The notes under the pieces were generated by a model. That model saw nothing but the letters and a program-made list of their open reading frames with translations. It was not told the origin of the DNA and made no database searches. A DNA stretch of 64,000 nt from an uncultured Bacilli bacterium. Its GTDB lineage: Bacteria > Bacillota_I > Bacilli_A > ML615J-28 > CAG-313. The position numbers and the translations under genes were made by a program. The stretch is taken from contig CATLBQ010000005.1 in the NCBI GenBank assembly GCA_949879765.1, forward strand, positions 1 to 64,000. Reading direction: 5' to 3'. This document shows, one piece after another, positions 20,329 to 30,799 of the stretch (within the stretch, counting starts at the first letter, position 1; every line of letters starts with the position of its first letter).

Positions 20329-20988
20329 ATGTCAGCGATCGATCAAGTCAACAAGATAAAAGCAGCTCTACAAGATAATCCCAATGTGAGAATTATTGCC
20401 GCAACAAAGTATTTTGATGTTGCGAAAACAAAAGAAATTATTGAGGCAGGCATAACAGAAATAGGAGAAAATCGCAAAGATACCTTCTTAGAAAAATATG
20501 AAGCGTTCAAAGATTATCCCATTACTTGGCACTATTTCGGGGTCATCAAGATTCCACCAAAACTTTCACCAAGTTTTATTGAATGTATTGATTATTTACA
20601 TTCACTAGATTCAATTGACTTAGCGAATGCGATTAACAAGGCAAGAAAAAATAGTACCCCTTTAAAATGTTTTGTACAAGTCAATTTATCAGGTAATGCC
20701 AATAAAACAGGATTAACGGAAGCGAAGGTTATTCCTTTCATTAAAAATTTGGCAAAATATGAAAAAATACAAGTAGTAGGTTTGATGACGATTGCTCCAA
20801 TTACATTTGACGATGAAGTGCTAGCAGGTTATTTTGACACTATGCAAGAATTGCAAAAAGAAGTTCAAGCCTTGGCTTTACCATATGCACCTTGTACTGA
20901 ATTATCAATGGGAATGAGTAATGATTATAAAATTGCCATTGAGCATGGTGCAACAATGATTCGAATTGGAACACTATTATCAAAATAA
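20329..20988 (+). CDS. YggS/YlmE-family PLP homeostasis protein
   Basis: IIAATKYFDVAKTKEIIEAGITEIGENR, WHYFGVIK, VNLSGNANKTGL, ELSMGMSNDYKIAIEHGATMIRIGTLL. Confidence 0.9.
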   Translation: MSAIDQVNKIKAALQDNPNVRIIAATKYFDVAKTKEIIEAGITEIGENRKDTFLEKYEAFKDYPITWHYFGVIKIPPKLSPSFIECIDYLHSLDSIDLANAINKARKNSTPLKCFVQVNLSGNANKTGLTEAKVIPFIKNLAKYEKIQVVGLMTIAPITFDDEVLAGYFDTMQELQKEVQALALPYAPCTELSMGMSNDYKIAIEHGATMIRIGTLLSK

Positions 20989-21005
20989 AGATAGAGGTCA
21001 AATAT

Positions 21006-21341
21006 ATGTTTGGAAAGACGAAAAAAGAAGAAAAAAAATTAGGGTCTGCTTTTGACAGACTCTTAAATTATACATTTAAAAAAGATGAAGATATGGATAC
21101 GCAGTTGATTGAACTGGCGGATATGGTCATTGCCAATCGACCATTACTTGCTAATTTTGAACAATTGGAAAGTTTAAATAAGGTAAATAATGCCATTGCG
21201 TTTTTATCTGGTGTGATTTATGCACTAGATGGGGAAATGTATATTCTAAGTAATGAAACGAGACTCTTTGCCACAGGAAAGGCTTTAGAGGATGGTTCAC
21301 TCAAAAAATATATCAAGGATTTTGGATTAGATAACGAATGA
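21006..21341 (+). CDS. sepF: Divergent, short SepF-like cell division protein
   Basis: VIANRPLLANFEQLESLNKVNNAIAFLSGVIYALDGEMYILSNETRLFAT matches the SepF core pattern (..NRP.....R....FLSG..YAL.G....I....FL..P); located between YlmE and YlmH. Confidence 0.65.
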   Translation: MFGKTKKEEKKLGSAFDRLLNYTFKKDEDMDTQLIELADMVIANRPLLANFEQLESLNKVNNAIAFLSGVIYALDGEMYILSNETRLFATGKALEDGSLKKYIKDFGLDNE

Positions 21342-22063
21342 TCAAAAGATTGGGTGACTATTACCAAGCAGCACTAGATGGGGATATCGTATTGACGAAA
21401 TTTCTAGATTTAGAAGAAATCAAAGAAATTCAACAATTGAATCAAGAGGGCTTAAAGGTATATCTTTATGGAGGATATGCAGGTGCGGAGCGAGTTCGCG
21501 CAATTGTTCAAAATGAACTATATCCAGTGCCTCTACCAGTAGATTATCGCATTGCCATTTATCAAGGTCACTTTGATAAGCAATATAGCCAAATTGGTCA
21601 TCGTCATGTACTAGGGAGTATCATGAGTTTAGGAATTGAAAGAAACACTTTTGGTGATATTCATATACAAGATGATATCATTTATTTGTTTCTTACAGAA
21701 GAGATGGAAGGTTATTTAATAGAACAGATGCCTTTGATTCAGCATCAGCGCCTTTCGTTTCAGAAAATACCACAAGTAGAAGAACAAAATATTTGTGATA
21801 CCCACGAGGAAGAAATTCTAGTTCCGAGTATGCGATTAGATGTCATTATTGCAAGGAGTGCTCGTGTGAATAGAAACAAAGCAAGTGAATGGATAGCATC
21901 TGGAATGGTATCTATTGATCATAAAGAATGTACCAATCCTTCCAAAATATGTAAATGCCAGGATATGATTAGTATCCGTAAATTTGGAAGAATTACCATT
22001 ATTGAAAATATGAGAACAACTAAAAAAGATCGCCTAGTCTTAAAAGTAGGTATCAAACATTAG
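21338..22063 (+). CDS. YlmH-family S4-domain RNA-binding protein
   Basis: [19 protein letters not shown]-like S4 domain ([33 protein letters not shown]); synteny with ileS. Confidence 0.85.
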   Translation: MIKRLGDYYQAALDGDIVLTKFLDLEEIKEIQQLNQEGLKVYLYGGYAGAERVRAIVQNELYPVPLPVDYRIAIYQGHFDKQYSQIGHRHVLGSIMSLGIERNTFGDIHIQDDIIYLFLTEEMEGYLIEQMPLIQHQRLSFQKIPQVEEQNICDTHEEEILVPSMRLDVIIARSARVNRNKASEWIASGMVSIDHKECTNPSKICKCQDMISIRKFGRITIIENMRTTKKDRLVLKVGIKH

Positions 22064-22071
22064 GAGGAAAT

Positions 22072-24810
22072 ATGAAAGAATATAAAGAAACATTATTAAT
22101 GCCTAAAACTGACTTTCCTATGCGGGGGAATTTAGGAGTAAATGAATTGACCATGCAACAAAAGTGGGAAGATTTAAAAATATATGATAAAGTTATTCAA
22201 AAAAATGAAGGCAAAGAACCATTCTTTTTACATGATGGACCACCTTATGCCAATGGCAGTATTCACGTTGGCCATGCTATGAATAAAACTTTAAAAGATT
22301 TTTTGGTTCGCTATAAATCTATGAATGGGTACTATGCCCCATATTTGCCTGGGTGGGATACACATGGTTTACCTATTGAAACAGCTCTTTCTAAAAACAA
22401 GAAAATCAACCGAAAAGAAATGAGTATACCTGCTTTTCGTAATCTTTGTGAAAAATATGCTTTAGAACAAGTCGAAATTCAAAAAAAGGGCTTTAAACGT
22501 CTAGGTATTTTGGGGGAATGGAATGAACCATATATTACCCTCAATCCTCATTATGAGGCAGAACAAATTCGTTGTTTTGGGGCTATGGCGAAGAAAAATT
22601 TAATTTTTAAAGGATTAAAACCTGTATATTGGTCACCTTCTTCAGAAACAGCGCTTGCAGAAGCAGAAATTGAATACAAAGATGTAAAAAGTAGTTCAAT
22701 TTATGTAGCTTTTCCTGTAGTAGATGGTAAGAATATTTTATCATCTAATTGTGAACTGGTTATTTGGACAACTACACCATGGACAATGCCAGCTAATTTA
22801 GCTATTTGTGTAGGACCCGAGATTGAATATGCGGTAGTAGAAGCAGGGGGACGTTATTTGGTTGTAGCCACTGAACTCATCAATACTGTATTTGAAACAC
22901 TTGAGGCAAGTGATTTTAAAATTGTTAGAAGAATGATGGGGAAGGATTTAGAAGGAATTACATATCGTCATCCTTTATATGATAGAATTTCTCCCGTTAT
23001 TTTGGGTGATCACGTTACATTAGATGCTGGTACAGGACTTGTTCATACTGCTCCAGGACATGGTGAAGATGACTTTATTGCAGGGAAAAAATATGGTTTA
23101 GATGTATTATGTCCAGTAGATAGTAGAGGATATATGACAGCTGAGGCAGGAGAATTTGAAGGTCTCTTTTATGAAGATGCCAATTCTGTTATTTTACGTC
23201 GTTTGAATGAAGAAAATGCATTGTTAAAAGAAATTGAAATTATACATAGTTATCCACATGATTGGCGAACTAAAAAACCAATTATCTTTAGAGCTACAGC
23301 CCAATGGTTTGCCTCTATTGATCATTTTAAAGAAGAAATACTTAGTGCGATTAAAAATGTAAACTGGGTACCTAGCTGGGGAGAAGTGAGAATATCCAAT
23401 ATGATCAAAGATCGTACAGATTGGTGTATTTCTAGACAAAGAGTATGGGGCGTGCCTATTCCTATTTTCTATGCAGAAGATGAGACACCAATTATTGATC
23501 AAGAGGTAATTGATCATGTTGCTGATTTATTTGAAACATATGGTTCAAATGTTTGGTTTGAACGTGAGGCAAAAGATTTGTTACCAGAAGGATATACACA
23601 TCCAGGTAGTCCTAACGGAAAATTCACGAAAGAAACAGACATTATGGATGTGTGGTTTGATTCTGGTACTAGTCATCAAGCAGCACTTCAATTGCGTTAT
23701 GGCGTATCTCAAGCAGACGTATATTTAGAAGGTTCAGACCAATATCGCGGCTGGTTCAACTCAAGTTTAACAACGAGTGTGGCATTAACAGGTAAAGCAC
23801 CATATAAAACAGTAATTAGCCATGGCTTTACATTAGATGGCGAGGGTAGAAAGATGAGTAAGTCACTTGGAAATACCATCGATCCTGTTGCTTCATGTAA
23901 TGAATTTGGAGCAGATATTTTCCGCCTATGGGTAGCTAGTATTGAATATCAATCTGATTTTAAAATGAGTAAAGAGTTATTAAAACAAGTGAGTGAATCT
24001 TACCGAAAAATTCGGAACACATTCCGTTTCTTATTGGGAAATTTATTTGACTTTGATCCAGAAGTCAACCGGGTATCTTACGAAAAATTACCTGAAATTG
24101 ATCAATTTATGATTTGTAAGTTAAATGAAGTGATTGAAACCGTACATAATAGTTATAATCAATATGAATTTGCGGAAGTATATAGAGGCATACTCAATTT
24201 TATTACCAATGAACTTTCTTCATTCTATCTCGATTTTACAAAAGATATTTTATATATTGAAGAAGCTGATTCACTAGAAAGAAGAAGCATACAAACTGTA
24301 TTCTATGATACACTATACGCACTAGTCACTATGCTTACTCCAATTATTCCTCATACAGCAGATGAAGTTTATGGATATATGCCTGGCAACAAACAAGAAA
24401 GTGTTTATTTGTGTGATATGGTCACTCCTACTCATTATATGAATGCCAAGGAGTTATTAGGCAAATACGAAGACTTGATGGCAGTAAGAGATGATGTATT
24501 GAAAGCATTAGAACTAGCAAGAAGTCAAAAGATTATTGGAAAGAGTATGAATGCCAATGTATTATTGTATCCAACCGATAAGGTGGCCAAACTCATTACA
24601 ACATTAGACGTCGATTTAAAACAAATCTTTATTGTATCAAATTTTAATATTGCAACGAGTGATTTTGATGGTAATGAATATCCATCAGGAAAAATTGCAG
24701 TTCGTGCCGCAGAAGGTTTAACGTGTAGTAGATGTTGGCAAATTGTTCAATCCTTAAATGAAGGTGAACTTTGCCCACGCTGTGAAAGGATTGTTAAACA
24801 CATCAAATAA
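22072..24810 (+). CDS. ileS: Isoleucyl-tRNA synthetase
   Basis: [52 protein letters not shown], zinc finger CSRCWQ...CPRCERIV. Confidence 0.96.
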   Translation: MKEYKETLLMPKTDFPMRGNLGVNELTMQQKWEDLKIYDKVIQKNEGKEPFFLHDGPPYANGSIHVGHAMNKTLKDFLVRYKSMNGYYAPYLPGWDTHGLPIETALSKNKKINRKEMSIPAFRNLCEKYALEQVEIQKKGFKRLGILGEWNEPYITLNPHYEAEQIRCFGAMAKKNLIFKGLKPVYWSPSSETALAEAEIEYKDVKSSSIYVAFPVVDGKNILSSNCELVIWTTTPWTMPANLAICVGPEIEYAVVEAGGRYLVVATELINTVFETLEASDFKIVRRMMGKDLEGITYRHPLYDRISPVILGDHVTLDAGTGLVHTAPGHGEDDFIAGKKYGLDVLCPVDSRGYMTAEAGEFEGLFYEDANSVILRRLNEENALLKEIEIIHSYPHDWRTKKPIIFRATAQWFASIDHFKEEILSAIKNVNWVPSWGEVRISNMIKDRTDWCISRQRVWGVPIPIFYAEDETPIIDQEVIDHVADLFETYGSNVWFEREAKDLLPEGYTHPGSPNGKFTKETDIMDVWFDSGTSHQAALQLRYGVSQADVYLEGSDQYRGWFNSSLTTSVALTGKAPYKTVISHGFTLDGEGRKMSKSLGNTIDPVASCNEFGADIFRLWVASIEYQSDFKMSKELLKQVSESYRKIRNTFRFLLGNLFDFDPEVNRVSYEKLPEIDQFMICKLNEVIETVHNSYNQYEFAEVYRGILNFITNELSSFYLDFTKDILYIEEADSLERRSIQTVFYDTLYALVTMLTPIIPHTADEVYGYMPGNKQESVYLCDMVTPTHYMNAKELLGKYEDLMAVRDDVLKALELARSQKIIGKSMNANVLLYPTDKVAKLITTLDVDLKQIFIVSNFNIATSDFDGNEYPSGKIAVRAAEGLTCSRCWQIVQSLNEGELCPRCERIVKHIK

Positions 24811-24827
24811 AAAAGGAGATTGGAACA

Positions 24828-25685
24828 ATGATAATTTATTTCTTTAAAGATCGTAGTAAGGGTCCGATTGATTTTTATGAATTGATAGATGGATATTTTG
24901 ATAAAATGCCCAATGCAAAGATTACATCAAATGATGAAGAAGTTTTTGTTGATCTTTTTCTTCCCACCTTTGATTGTTCTTATCGGTTTTCTATTACCAA
25001 ACGTTCAAGAGTAAAAAGTTTATATCGCTTAAATGCTGACTATTCTAATACGTTTTTGGTTTGTGAAATGCCCAATGTTGTCCCACAATTTGTTTTTCGT
25101 TTGATGCTCAAGCAAGTAGAAGAGGTTTGCGCAAAATTTGAACTGGCTATATACCATGATATGATGAACAATATTTGTGAATTTAATATGTTGGATTTGA
25201 TTCAATTGTTTCCAAAAGAAAGAGCCAAATATTTAGAAGAGCATCCTGAGATTATAACTTATAAAGTTGATCAAGACATGTTAAATGAGATTTGTGAATG
25301 TCAGTCTAAATTAGAAGAATTACCAAAATTATTGGGAAGAGATATTGTGTCCTCACCCTATATTGTGTTAAAAGACAATACGAATCGAATCTATTTTAGT
25401 GTAAACTGGCATGTAGGTGTACCTACTACTTTTCCTCCTCATTTAGATTTTGTCCATATTGAAGAAGAAGAAAACTTGGTGAGTTTAGTACCCATTCATA
25501 TCTTTTATAAGTATGTCGAACGGTATATGACAGAGATTAAAGATGGACTTGTGAAGACACAAATCAAATGCTTGAGAGAAAAAGAAAGTGCAAAAGCAAA
25601 AAAATTAATCAAAAAAATGCGAAAATCAGTGATATCCACTTTCCACTATGAAGTGATTCAATTGACTGATTTAATTGAAAAATAG
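24828..25685 (+). CDS. Uncharacterised protein between ileS and deoC
   Basis: 285 aa ORF with RBS (AAAAGGAGA), co-directional with short intergenic gaps; no family recognised. Confidence 0.75.
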   Translation: MIIYFFKDRSKGPIDFYELIDGYFDKMPNAKITSNDEEVFVDLFLPTFDCSYRFSITKRSRVKSLYRLNADYSNTFLVCEMPNVVPQFVFRLMLKQVEEVCAKFELAIYHDMMNNICEFNMLDLIQLFPKERAKYLEEHPEIITYKVDQDMLNEICECQSKLEELPKLLGRDIVSSPYIVLKDNTNRIYFSVNWHVGVPTTFPPHLDFVHIEEEENLVSLVPIHIFYKYVERYMTEIKDGLVKTQIKCLREKESAKAKKLIKKMRKSVISTFHYEVIQLTDLIEK

Positions 25686-25694
25686 GAGTATCAA

Positions 25695-26348
25695 ATGCAA
25701 ATAAATAAATTTATTGATCACACCTTGTTAAAAGCTGCTGCTACTGATCAAGACATTCAAAAACTTTGTTCAGAAGCCATTCAATATGATTTTAAAAGTG
25801 TGTGTGTAAATCCAGCTTATGTGAATTTAGCTAGCAAATTGTTAGAAAATACAGATGTTTTGGTTTGTACTGTAATTGGCTTTCCACTAGGCGCAAATAC
25901 CAAAGAAATCAAAGCATTAGAGGCAATGGATGCCATTCGTAATGGTGCAGATGAGATTGATATGGTCATCAACATTGGTAAGGCAAAGGCACATGACTAT
26001 GCTTATATAGAAGAAGAAATTAAAATGGTTGTTGCGGCAAGCGCTGGTAAAACCACAAAAGTAATTATTGAAACATGTTATTTGACAGATGAAGAAAAAG
26101 TGGCATGCTGCCTTGCTGCTAAAAATGCTCATGCTACATTTGTAAAAACATCTACTGGCTTTGGTACAGGTGGGGCTACACCTGAAGATATCCATCTGAT
26201 GCGAGAAGCAGTAGGTCCTGAAATGGGTGTCAAAGCAAGTGGTGGCGTGCGTACGTTGCAAGACTTAGAAGTTATGGTAGAAAATGGAGCCACACGAATT
26301 GGAGCATCATCTGGCGTAGCCATTATGCAAAATATCCAACATGAATAG
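25695..26348 (+). CDS. deoC: Deoxyribose-phosphate aldolase
   Basis: [59 protein letters not shown]. Confidence 0.95.
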   Translation: MQINKFIDHTLLKAAATDQDIQKLCSEAIQYDFKSVCVNPAYVNLASKLLENTDVLVCTVIGFPLGANTKEIKALEAMDAIRNGADEIDMVINIGKAKAHDYAYIEEEIKMVVAASAGKTTKVIIETCYLTDEEKVACCLAAKNAHATFVKTSTGFGTGGATPEDIHLMREAVGPEMGVKASGGVRTLQDLEVMVENGATRIGASSGVAIMQNIQHE

Positions 26349-26356
26349 GAGCGAAT

Positions 26357-27070
26357 ATGAAAGCAACACCACATATTGAAGTCACTGATGCAAGTAAAAT
26401 TGCCAAAACAGTATTGATGCCAGGCGATCCTCTTCGTGCTCAATATATTGCAGATACATACTTAGAAAATGTAGAGCAATTCAACCAAGTAAGAGGAATG
26501 TATGGATTTACTGGAACTTATAAAGGAAGAAAAATTTCCGTTATGGGTTCAGGAATGGGCATGCCAAGTATTGGCATTTATTCTTATGAATTATTTAAAT
26601 TTTATGGCGTGGAGAACATCATTCGTATAGGATCAGCAGGAGCATATGATCCAAACCTAGAATTATTTGATGTTGTCATCGCAAAGGAAGCATATAGCGA
26701 ATCAAGTTATGCATTGACCCAAAATGGGGAAACACGGGATATTTTATCAGGTAGCAGCGTATTATCCCAAAAGCTATTAGATATTGCAAATGAAAAAAAC
26801 ATCCCAGCACATTTTGCAAGAATTCATTCTTCAGACATATTTTATCGTGAAGGTGAGTCTATAGTAGAAAAAATGTATCAAGAAAAAGAATGTGTTTGTG
26901 TAGAGATGGAATCTTTTGCACTATTTCATAATGCCAATGTATTAGGAAAGCATGCCGCATGTATTTTGACTATTTCTGATTCTCTTGTGAATCATACAGA
27001 AACAACTTCAAAGCAACGTCAAACTGCATTTCATGATATGATTCAAATTGCTTTGGAAATGGCCGAATAA
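26357..27070 (+). CDS. deoD: Purine-nucleoside phosphorylase DeoD-type
   Basis: VLMPGDPLRAQYIAD, VMGSGMGMPSIGIYSYEL, RIGSAGAY, VEMESFALF. Confidence 0.95.
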   Translation: MKATPHIEVTDASKIAKTVLMPGDPLRAQYIADTYLENVEQFNQVRGMYGFTGTYKGRKISVMGSGMGMPSIGIYSYELFKFYGVENIIRIGSAGAYDPNLELFDVVIAKEAYSESSYALTQNGETRDILSGSSVLSQKLLDIANEKNIPAHFARIHSSDIFYREGESIVEKMYQEKECVCVEMESFALFHNANVLGKHAACILTISDSLVNHTETTSKQRQTAFHDMIQIALEMAE

Positions 27071-27100
27071 ACCACTTGATTGAACCAAGTGGTTTTCTCT
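27069..27100 (+). terminator. Rho-independent terminator
   Basis: AACCACTTG-attgaa-CCAAGTGGTTTTCTCTTTTTT. Confidence 0.8.
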
Positions 27101-27159
27101 TTTTTTCATAAAGAACAAAAAAAAGGGCATAATAAATATGAACTTTTGGAGGAACAAAA

Positions 27160-28410
27160 ATGGAAATCAAAAAAATACAAGTGAATCAGTTAACCATTTA
27201 TTATATCCCAGATACCAAATTTAAGACATTAACGATCGGTGCTTTTTTCTTTAGTCCATTAGATGAAAATGAGTTGACACAAAGAGCGATTCTTTCAAAT
27301 TATATGACCAAATTTAACCAAGTTTATCCGTCTGAACAAGAATTCAGTCGGCAGTTAAAAGAATTATATGGGGCTGAATTATATTGCAATTATGGAAAAA
27401 ATGGTCTTACAACAAGTATGAACTTCTGTGTGAGAACAATTAATGACAAGTATTTAAATGATCATTCAGTGGATTTATTTCAAAAAGCAGTTGAAATGCT
27501 ACAAATAACGCTTACTCAACCTTATTTTGATACCACGTTGGTGGAAACGGAAAAAGAATTGTTGATACAAGATTTAAAGCGTTTATATGATAATAAGTCG
27601 CAATATGCAACGCGAAGATTTATTGATATTATGCATGCCAATGAGAAGTGTCGTTTTCCAACCATTGGTAATATTGAAAGTGCTAAGCAGGTCACTGTAG
27701 ATAGTTTGAAGCAGGCATATGAAAATATTTTGCGTGCCAAACGCGTGATTTATGTCATTGGTGAGGTGCCAGAAGAAAAAATTAAAACAGCATTTGAACA
27801 ACTGGCTCTTCCAGATGAAACAGTGGAACAACTAGAATTTATGGATTATGAAACCAAAGAAATTCAAGAGGTAACAGAGGTTATAGAAGATCAAAAAAAT
27901 CGTCAATCGATTGCACTGATGGGATATCGAAGCGAAATTCGTATCAAAGATCAACTGTATGATGGAATGTTGCTTCTTTCGGCTATGCTAGGAGGATTTT
28001 TTCACTCAACCTTATTTCAAGAGATTAGGGAAAAAAGAAGCTTAGCCTATTCAGTTAATGCAGACTATAATGGTAGAAAAGGAAATTTTGCCATCTATGC
28101 GGGTATCAATGCCAATGCATATCAAGAGTTTAAACAAGTTGTTCAAGATATTATTGCACGATATCAACAAGGTGAAATTGATGATAAAGTGATGGATTTA
28201 ACGAAGAAGGCACTAATCAATGGAATTTATAAAACAGCAGACCGCCCTGGATATGGATTACAAATGGTATTAAATGAAATTATGGATTTCAAGAATACTA
28301 CCATTGAAGAAAAGGTGCAAAAAATCGAACGTATCACAAAAGAAGAAGTAACTGAAGCGGCTAAAGCTTTGCAATTAGATACCATTTATTTGTTAAGGGG
28401 GACATTATGA
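27160..28410 (+). CDS. M16-family peptidase-like protein, YfmF type (EF-P 5-aminopentanol modification-associated)
   Basis: M16 fold pattern lacking HXXEH; paired with YfmH-like gene overlapping by 4 bp. Confidence 0.75.
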   Translation: MEIKKIQVNQLTIYYIPDTKFKTLTIGAFFFSPLDENELTQRAILSNYMTKFNQVYPSEQEFSRQLKELYGAELYCNYGKNGLTTSMNFCVRTINDKYLNDHSVDLFQKAVEMLQITLTQPYFDTTLVETEKELLIQDLKRLYDNKSQYATRRFIDIMHANEKCRFPTIGNIESAKQVTVDSLKQAYENILRAKRVIYVIGEVPEEKIKTAFEQLALPDETVEQLEFMDYETKEIQEVTEVIEDQKNRQSIALMGYRSEIRIKDQLYDGMLLLSAMLGGFFHSTLFQEIREKRSLAYSVNADYNGRKGNFAIYAGINANAYQEFKQVVQDIIARYQQGEIDDKVMDLTKKALINGIYKTADRPGYGLQMVLNEIMDFKNTTIEEKVQKIERITKEEVTEAAKALQLDTIYLLRGTL

Positions 28411-29696
28411 GAACATTTAGAAATGATACAATTGATGAAACCTATTATGTAGAGACATTAAAGAATGGTTTGACTGTTTATCTTATGCCCAAACGAGAAT
28501 TCTATAAAAGTTATGCTATTTTTTCAACCAAATATGGTTCGCAAGATTTGGTATTTACCCCTATAGATACAAGGAATAGTATCACTACACCAGAAGGTAT
28601 TGCCCACTTTTTGGAACACAAATTGTTTGAAGAAGAAGATGGAACGGATGCATCGAATTTATTTGCGGAACTAGGAGCAGATGTCAATGCTTTTACCACG
28701 GCTTCACAAACGGCCTATCTTTTTTCAACGACTTCAGATTTAGATGCGTGTGTAGCCTTATTATTAGACTTTGTTCAACAACCCCATTTCACGAAAAAAG
28801 GCGTGGATAAAGAGCGAGGTATTATTGAACAAGAGTTATTGATGTATCTAGATCAACCGCAAAGTGTCCAGTATTTTGGCATATTGAAAGCCATGTATAC
28901 CAAAAATAATATTCGCAATGAAATTGGTGGTACAGTTGAAACCATTCAACAAATCAATGAGGAATTACTTTATCGGTGTTATCATACTTTTTATCATCCT
29001 CAAAACATGGTGTTAGCACTAGTCGGCAATTTTGATGAGAAGCACATGATTGAATGGATTGAAGAAAACCAATCTAAAAAAGTATTTGAGCCATTTAAGC
29101 CTATTGAAAGAACATACTATTTAGAAAATGAACAGGTTGCTCAAAAGGATGTGTATATTCAAATGGATGTAACCATTCCCAAGGTAGCTATCGGAATCAA
29201 ATTGCCTCATGAAGCGTTATCATCTTATGAGATGTTAAAAAGAACACTAGCTTTTGAAATGATTATGGATATTTATTTTGATGAATCAACTTGTTATTAT
29301 GAAGACTTGTTGCAGCGTGGTATCATCAATAATAGCTTTGCGTATGACATTTATTATGAGAAAAATTATGGCCATTTGTTGTGGTATTTAGATACGCAAA
29401 CACCAGAGCAATTTATCGATGAAATTAGTAAGAGTATCCATATGATACACGATAAGGCTATCGAGGAAGCTGATTTCAATCGGTTCAAGCGATTATATCA
29501 AGCCAGAAATATCAAACGATTTAATTCACTTGAATACATAGCCAATTTGATGGTTGAATTTGAACACAATGATTTGGAATTATTTGATTTGCTTCGTTCA
29601 GCAGATGAAATCAGTTTAGCTGATGTAGAAGCAGTCAGAAAGTATTTTGTAGAAGAAGCAAAGGCAACATTTACAATTTATCCTGCACAAAAATAA
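28407..29696 (+). CDS. M16-family zinc peptidase, YfmH type (EF-P 5-aminopentanol modification-associated)
   Basis: GIAHFLEHKLFEEEDG (HXXEH), ADVNAFTTASQTAYLFS. Confidence 0.82.
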   Translation: MRTFRNDTIDETYYVETLKNGLTVYLMPKREFYKSYAIFSTKYGSQDLVFTPIDTRNSITTPEGIAHFLEHKLFEEEDGTDASNLFAELGADVNAFTTASQTAYLFSTTSDLDACVALLLDFVQQPHFTKKGVDKERGIIEQELLMYLDQPQSVQYFGILKAMYTKNNIRNEIGGTVETIQQINEELLYRCYHTFYHPQNMVLALVGNFDEKHMIEWIEENQSKKVFEPFKPIERTYYLENEQVAQKDVYIQMDVTIPKVAIGIKLPHEALSSYEMLKRTLAFEMIMDIYFDESTCYYEDLLQRGIINNSFAYDIYYEKNYGHLLWYLDTQTPEQFIDEISKSIHMIHDKAIEEADFNRFKRLYQARNIKRFNSLEYIANLMVEFEHNDLELFDLLRSADEISLADVEAVRKYFVEEAKATFTIYPAQK

Positions 29697-29745
29697 AAAG
29701 TATATAGAGCTTATCTTGATGATAATGCTATATATACTTTTTTTT
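29695..29745. terminator. Bidirectional terminator between convergent operons
   Basis: AAAGTATATAG...CTATATATACTTTTTTT. Confidence 0.65.
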
Positions 29746-29752
29746 ATAAAAT

Positions 29753-30799
29753 CTAATTGCTATCTAAACGGACCTCAAAGCGGGTTTCCACATTTTTATA
29801 ATAGTCTCCTGTTTGATGAAATTGATAATTGATATTGAAGATATCAATATTGGCTGCATCCATAAACGATTTAAACTGTTTGAGTTCCGTTAACATTTTA
29901 TCAATTGCCAATTCCTTTTCTTCATCTAAGGAAATATCTTTGTAGTTATGAATATGTGTACCAGAAATATGATAGGTAATGACACATTGATTTCCCTTTT
30001 GTTTGATTACATAATTTCCTTCTTTGATGTATAGGTTGAGTTCATCGACAGTATAAGTTACATTGTATAGTTCAAGCATCCATTTTAAAAGGGGTAATTT
30101 TTCATACAAATAAGTTTGCTTTAATTCTTGCTCATGAAAAATGCTATATCCATCGATGGTGAGTGCCAAATAAGATTCTCCTTGTTTCGAAAAAACATCT
30201 TCCACGCTTGAGATATGGGGGATTTTTAAAGTATAATTATCAAGTAAAATTGATTTCACTAAATCAATATAGGTGATGAGCTTATAGGTTTTAATGATAT
30301 CAGGGTTAAGTAATATGGTATGGTAGGCCGATATTTCAGAAAGATTTTCAATATTATAAATATCTTCAATCTTACTATCTGTAGCAAACACATAAAAAGT
30401 AGGATAAATTTCGATATGATCTTTAATAAAGGTGTAAAAATCCCAAACGCGTTCTTTACTGAAAAAATTTTTGGTTAAAATGACAGTTTTTAAGTGGTGA
30501 TAATGAATAAATACATTGGCCATCTTTCGAATTTCATTGGATGCCTCTGCGAAACTTTTGGATTCAATTTTCGCAACATAGGCAAGGGTGTCGATATTAC
30601 TAGAAGAAAGTTCTGCTTTAGCCAAATTAAAATTATTTAAGACATAAAAGTAGAAGACGTATTGCTCAGATTCTTCATTATAATCGATAGCCACGCTATT
30701 GACAAAGATGACATTGGTAACATCAATATAATCGGTTTTTTTAGAAAGCATAGGAATAAAAGCAACTGCACAGATGGCTAAAATCAACAATTTTCTCAT
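29753..30799 (-). CDS. gerC: Ger(x)C-family spore germination protein
   Basis: Predicted N-terminal hydrophobic leader; DYIDVTNVIFVNSVAIDY...KIESKSFAEASNEIRKMANVFIHYHHLKTVILTKNF, GerC-like; co-transcribed with GerA/GerB homologues. Confidence 0.75.
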   Translation of the reverse strand: MRKLLILAICAVAFIPMLSKKTDYIDVTNVIFVNSVAIDYNEESEQYVFYFYVLNNFNLAKAELSSSNIDTLAYVAKIESKSFAEASNEIRKMANVFIHYHHLKTVILTKNFFSKERVWDFYTFIKDHIEIYPTFYVFATDSKIEDIYNIENLSEISAYHTILLNPDIIKTYKLITYIDLVKSILLDNYTLKIPHISSVEDVFSKQGESYLALTIDGYSIFHEQELKQTYLYEKLPLLKWMLELYNVTYTVDELNLYIKEGNYVIKQKGNQCVITYHISGTHIHNYKDISLDEEKELAIDKMLTELKQFKSFMDAANIDIFNINYQFHQTGDYYKNVETRFEVRLDSN

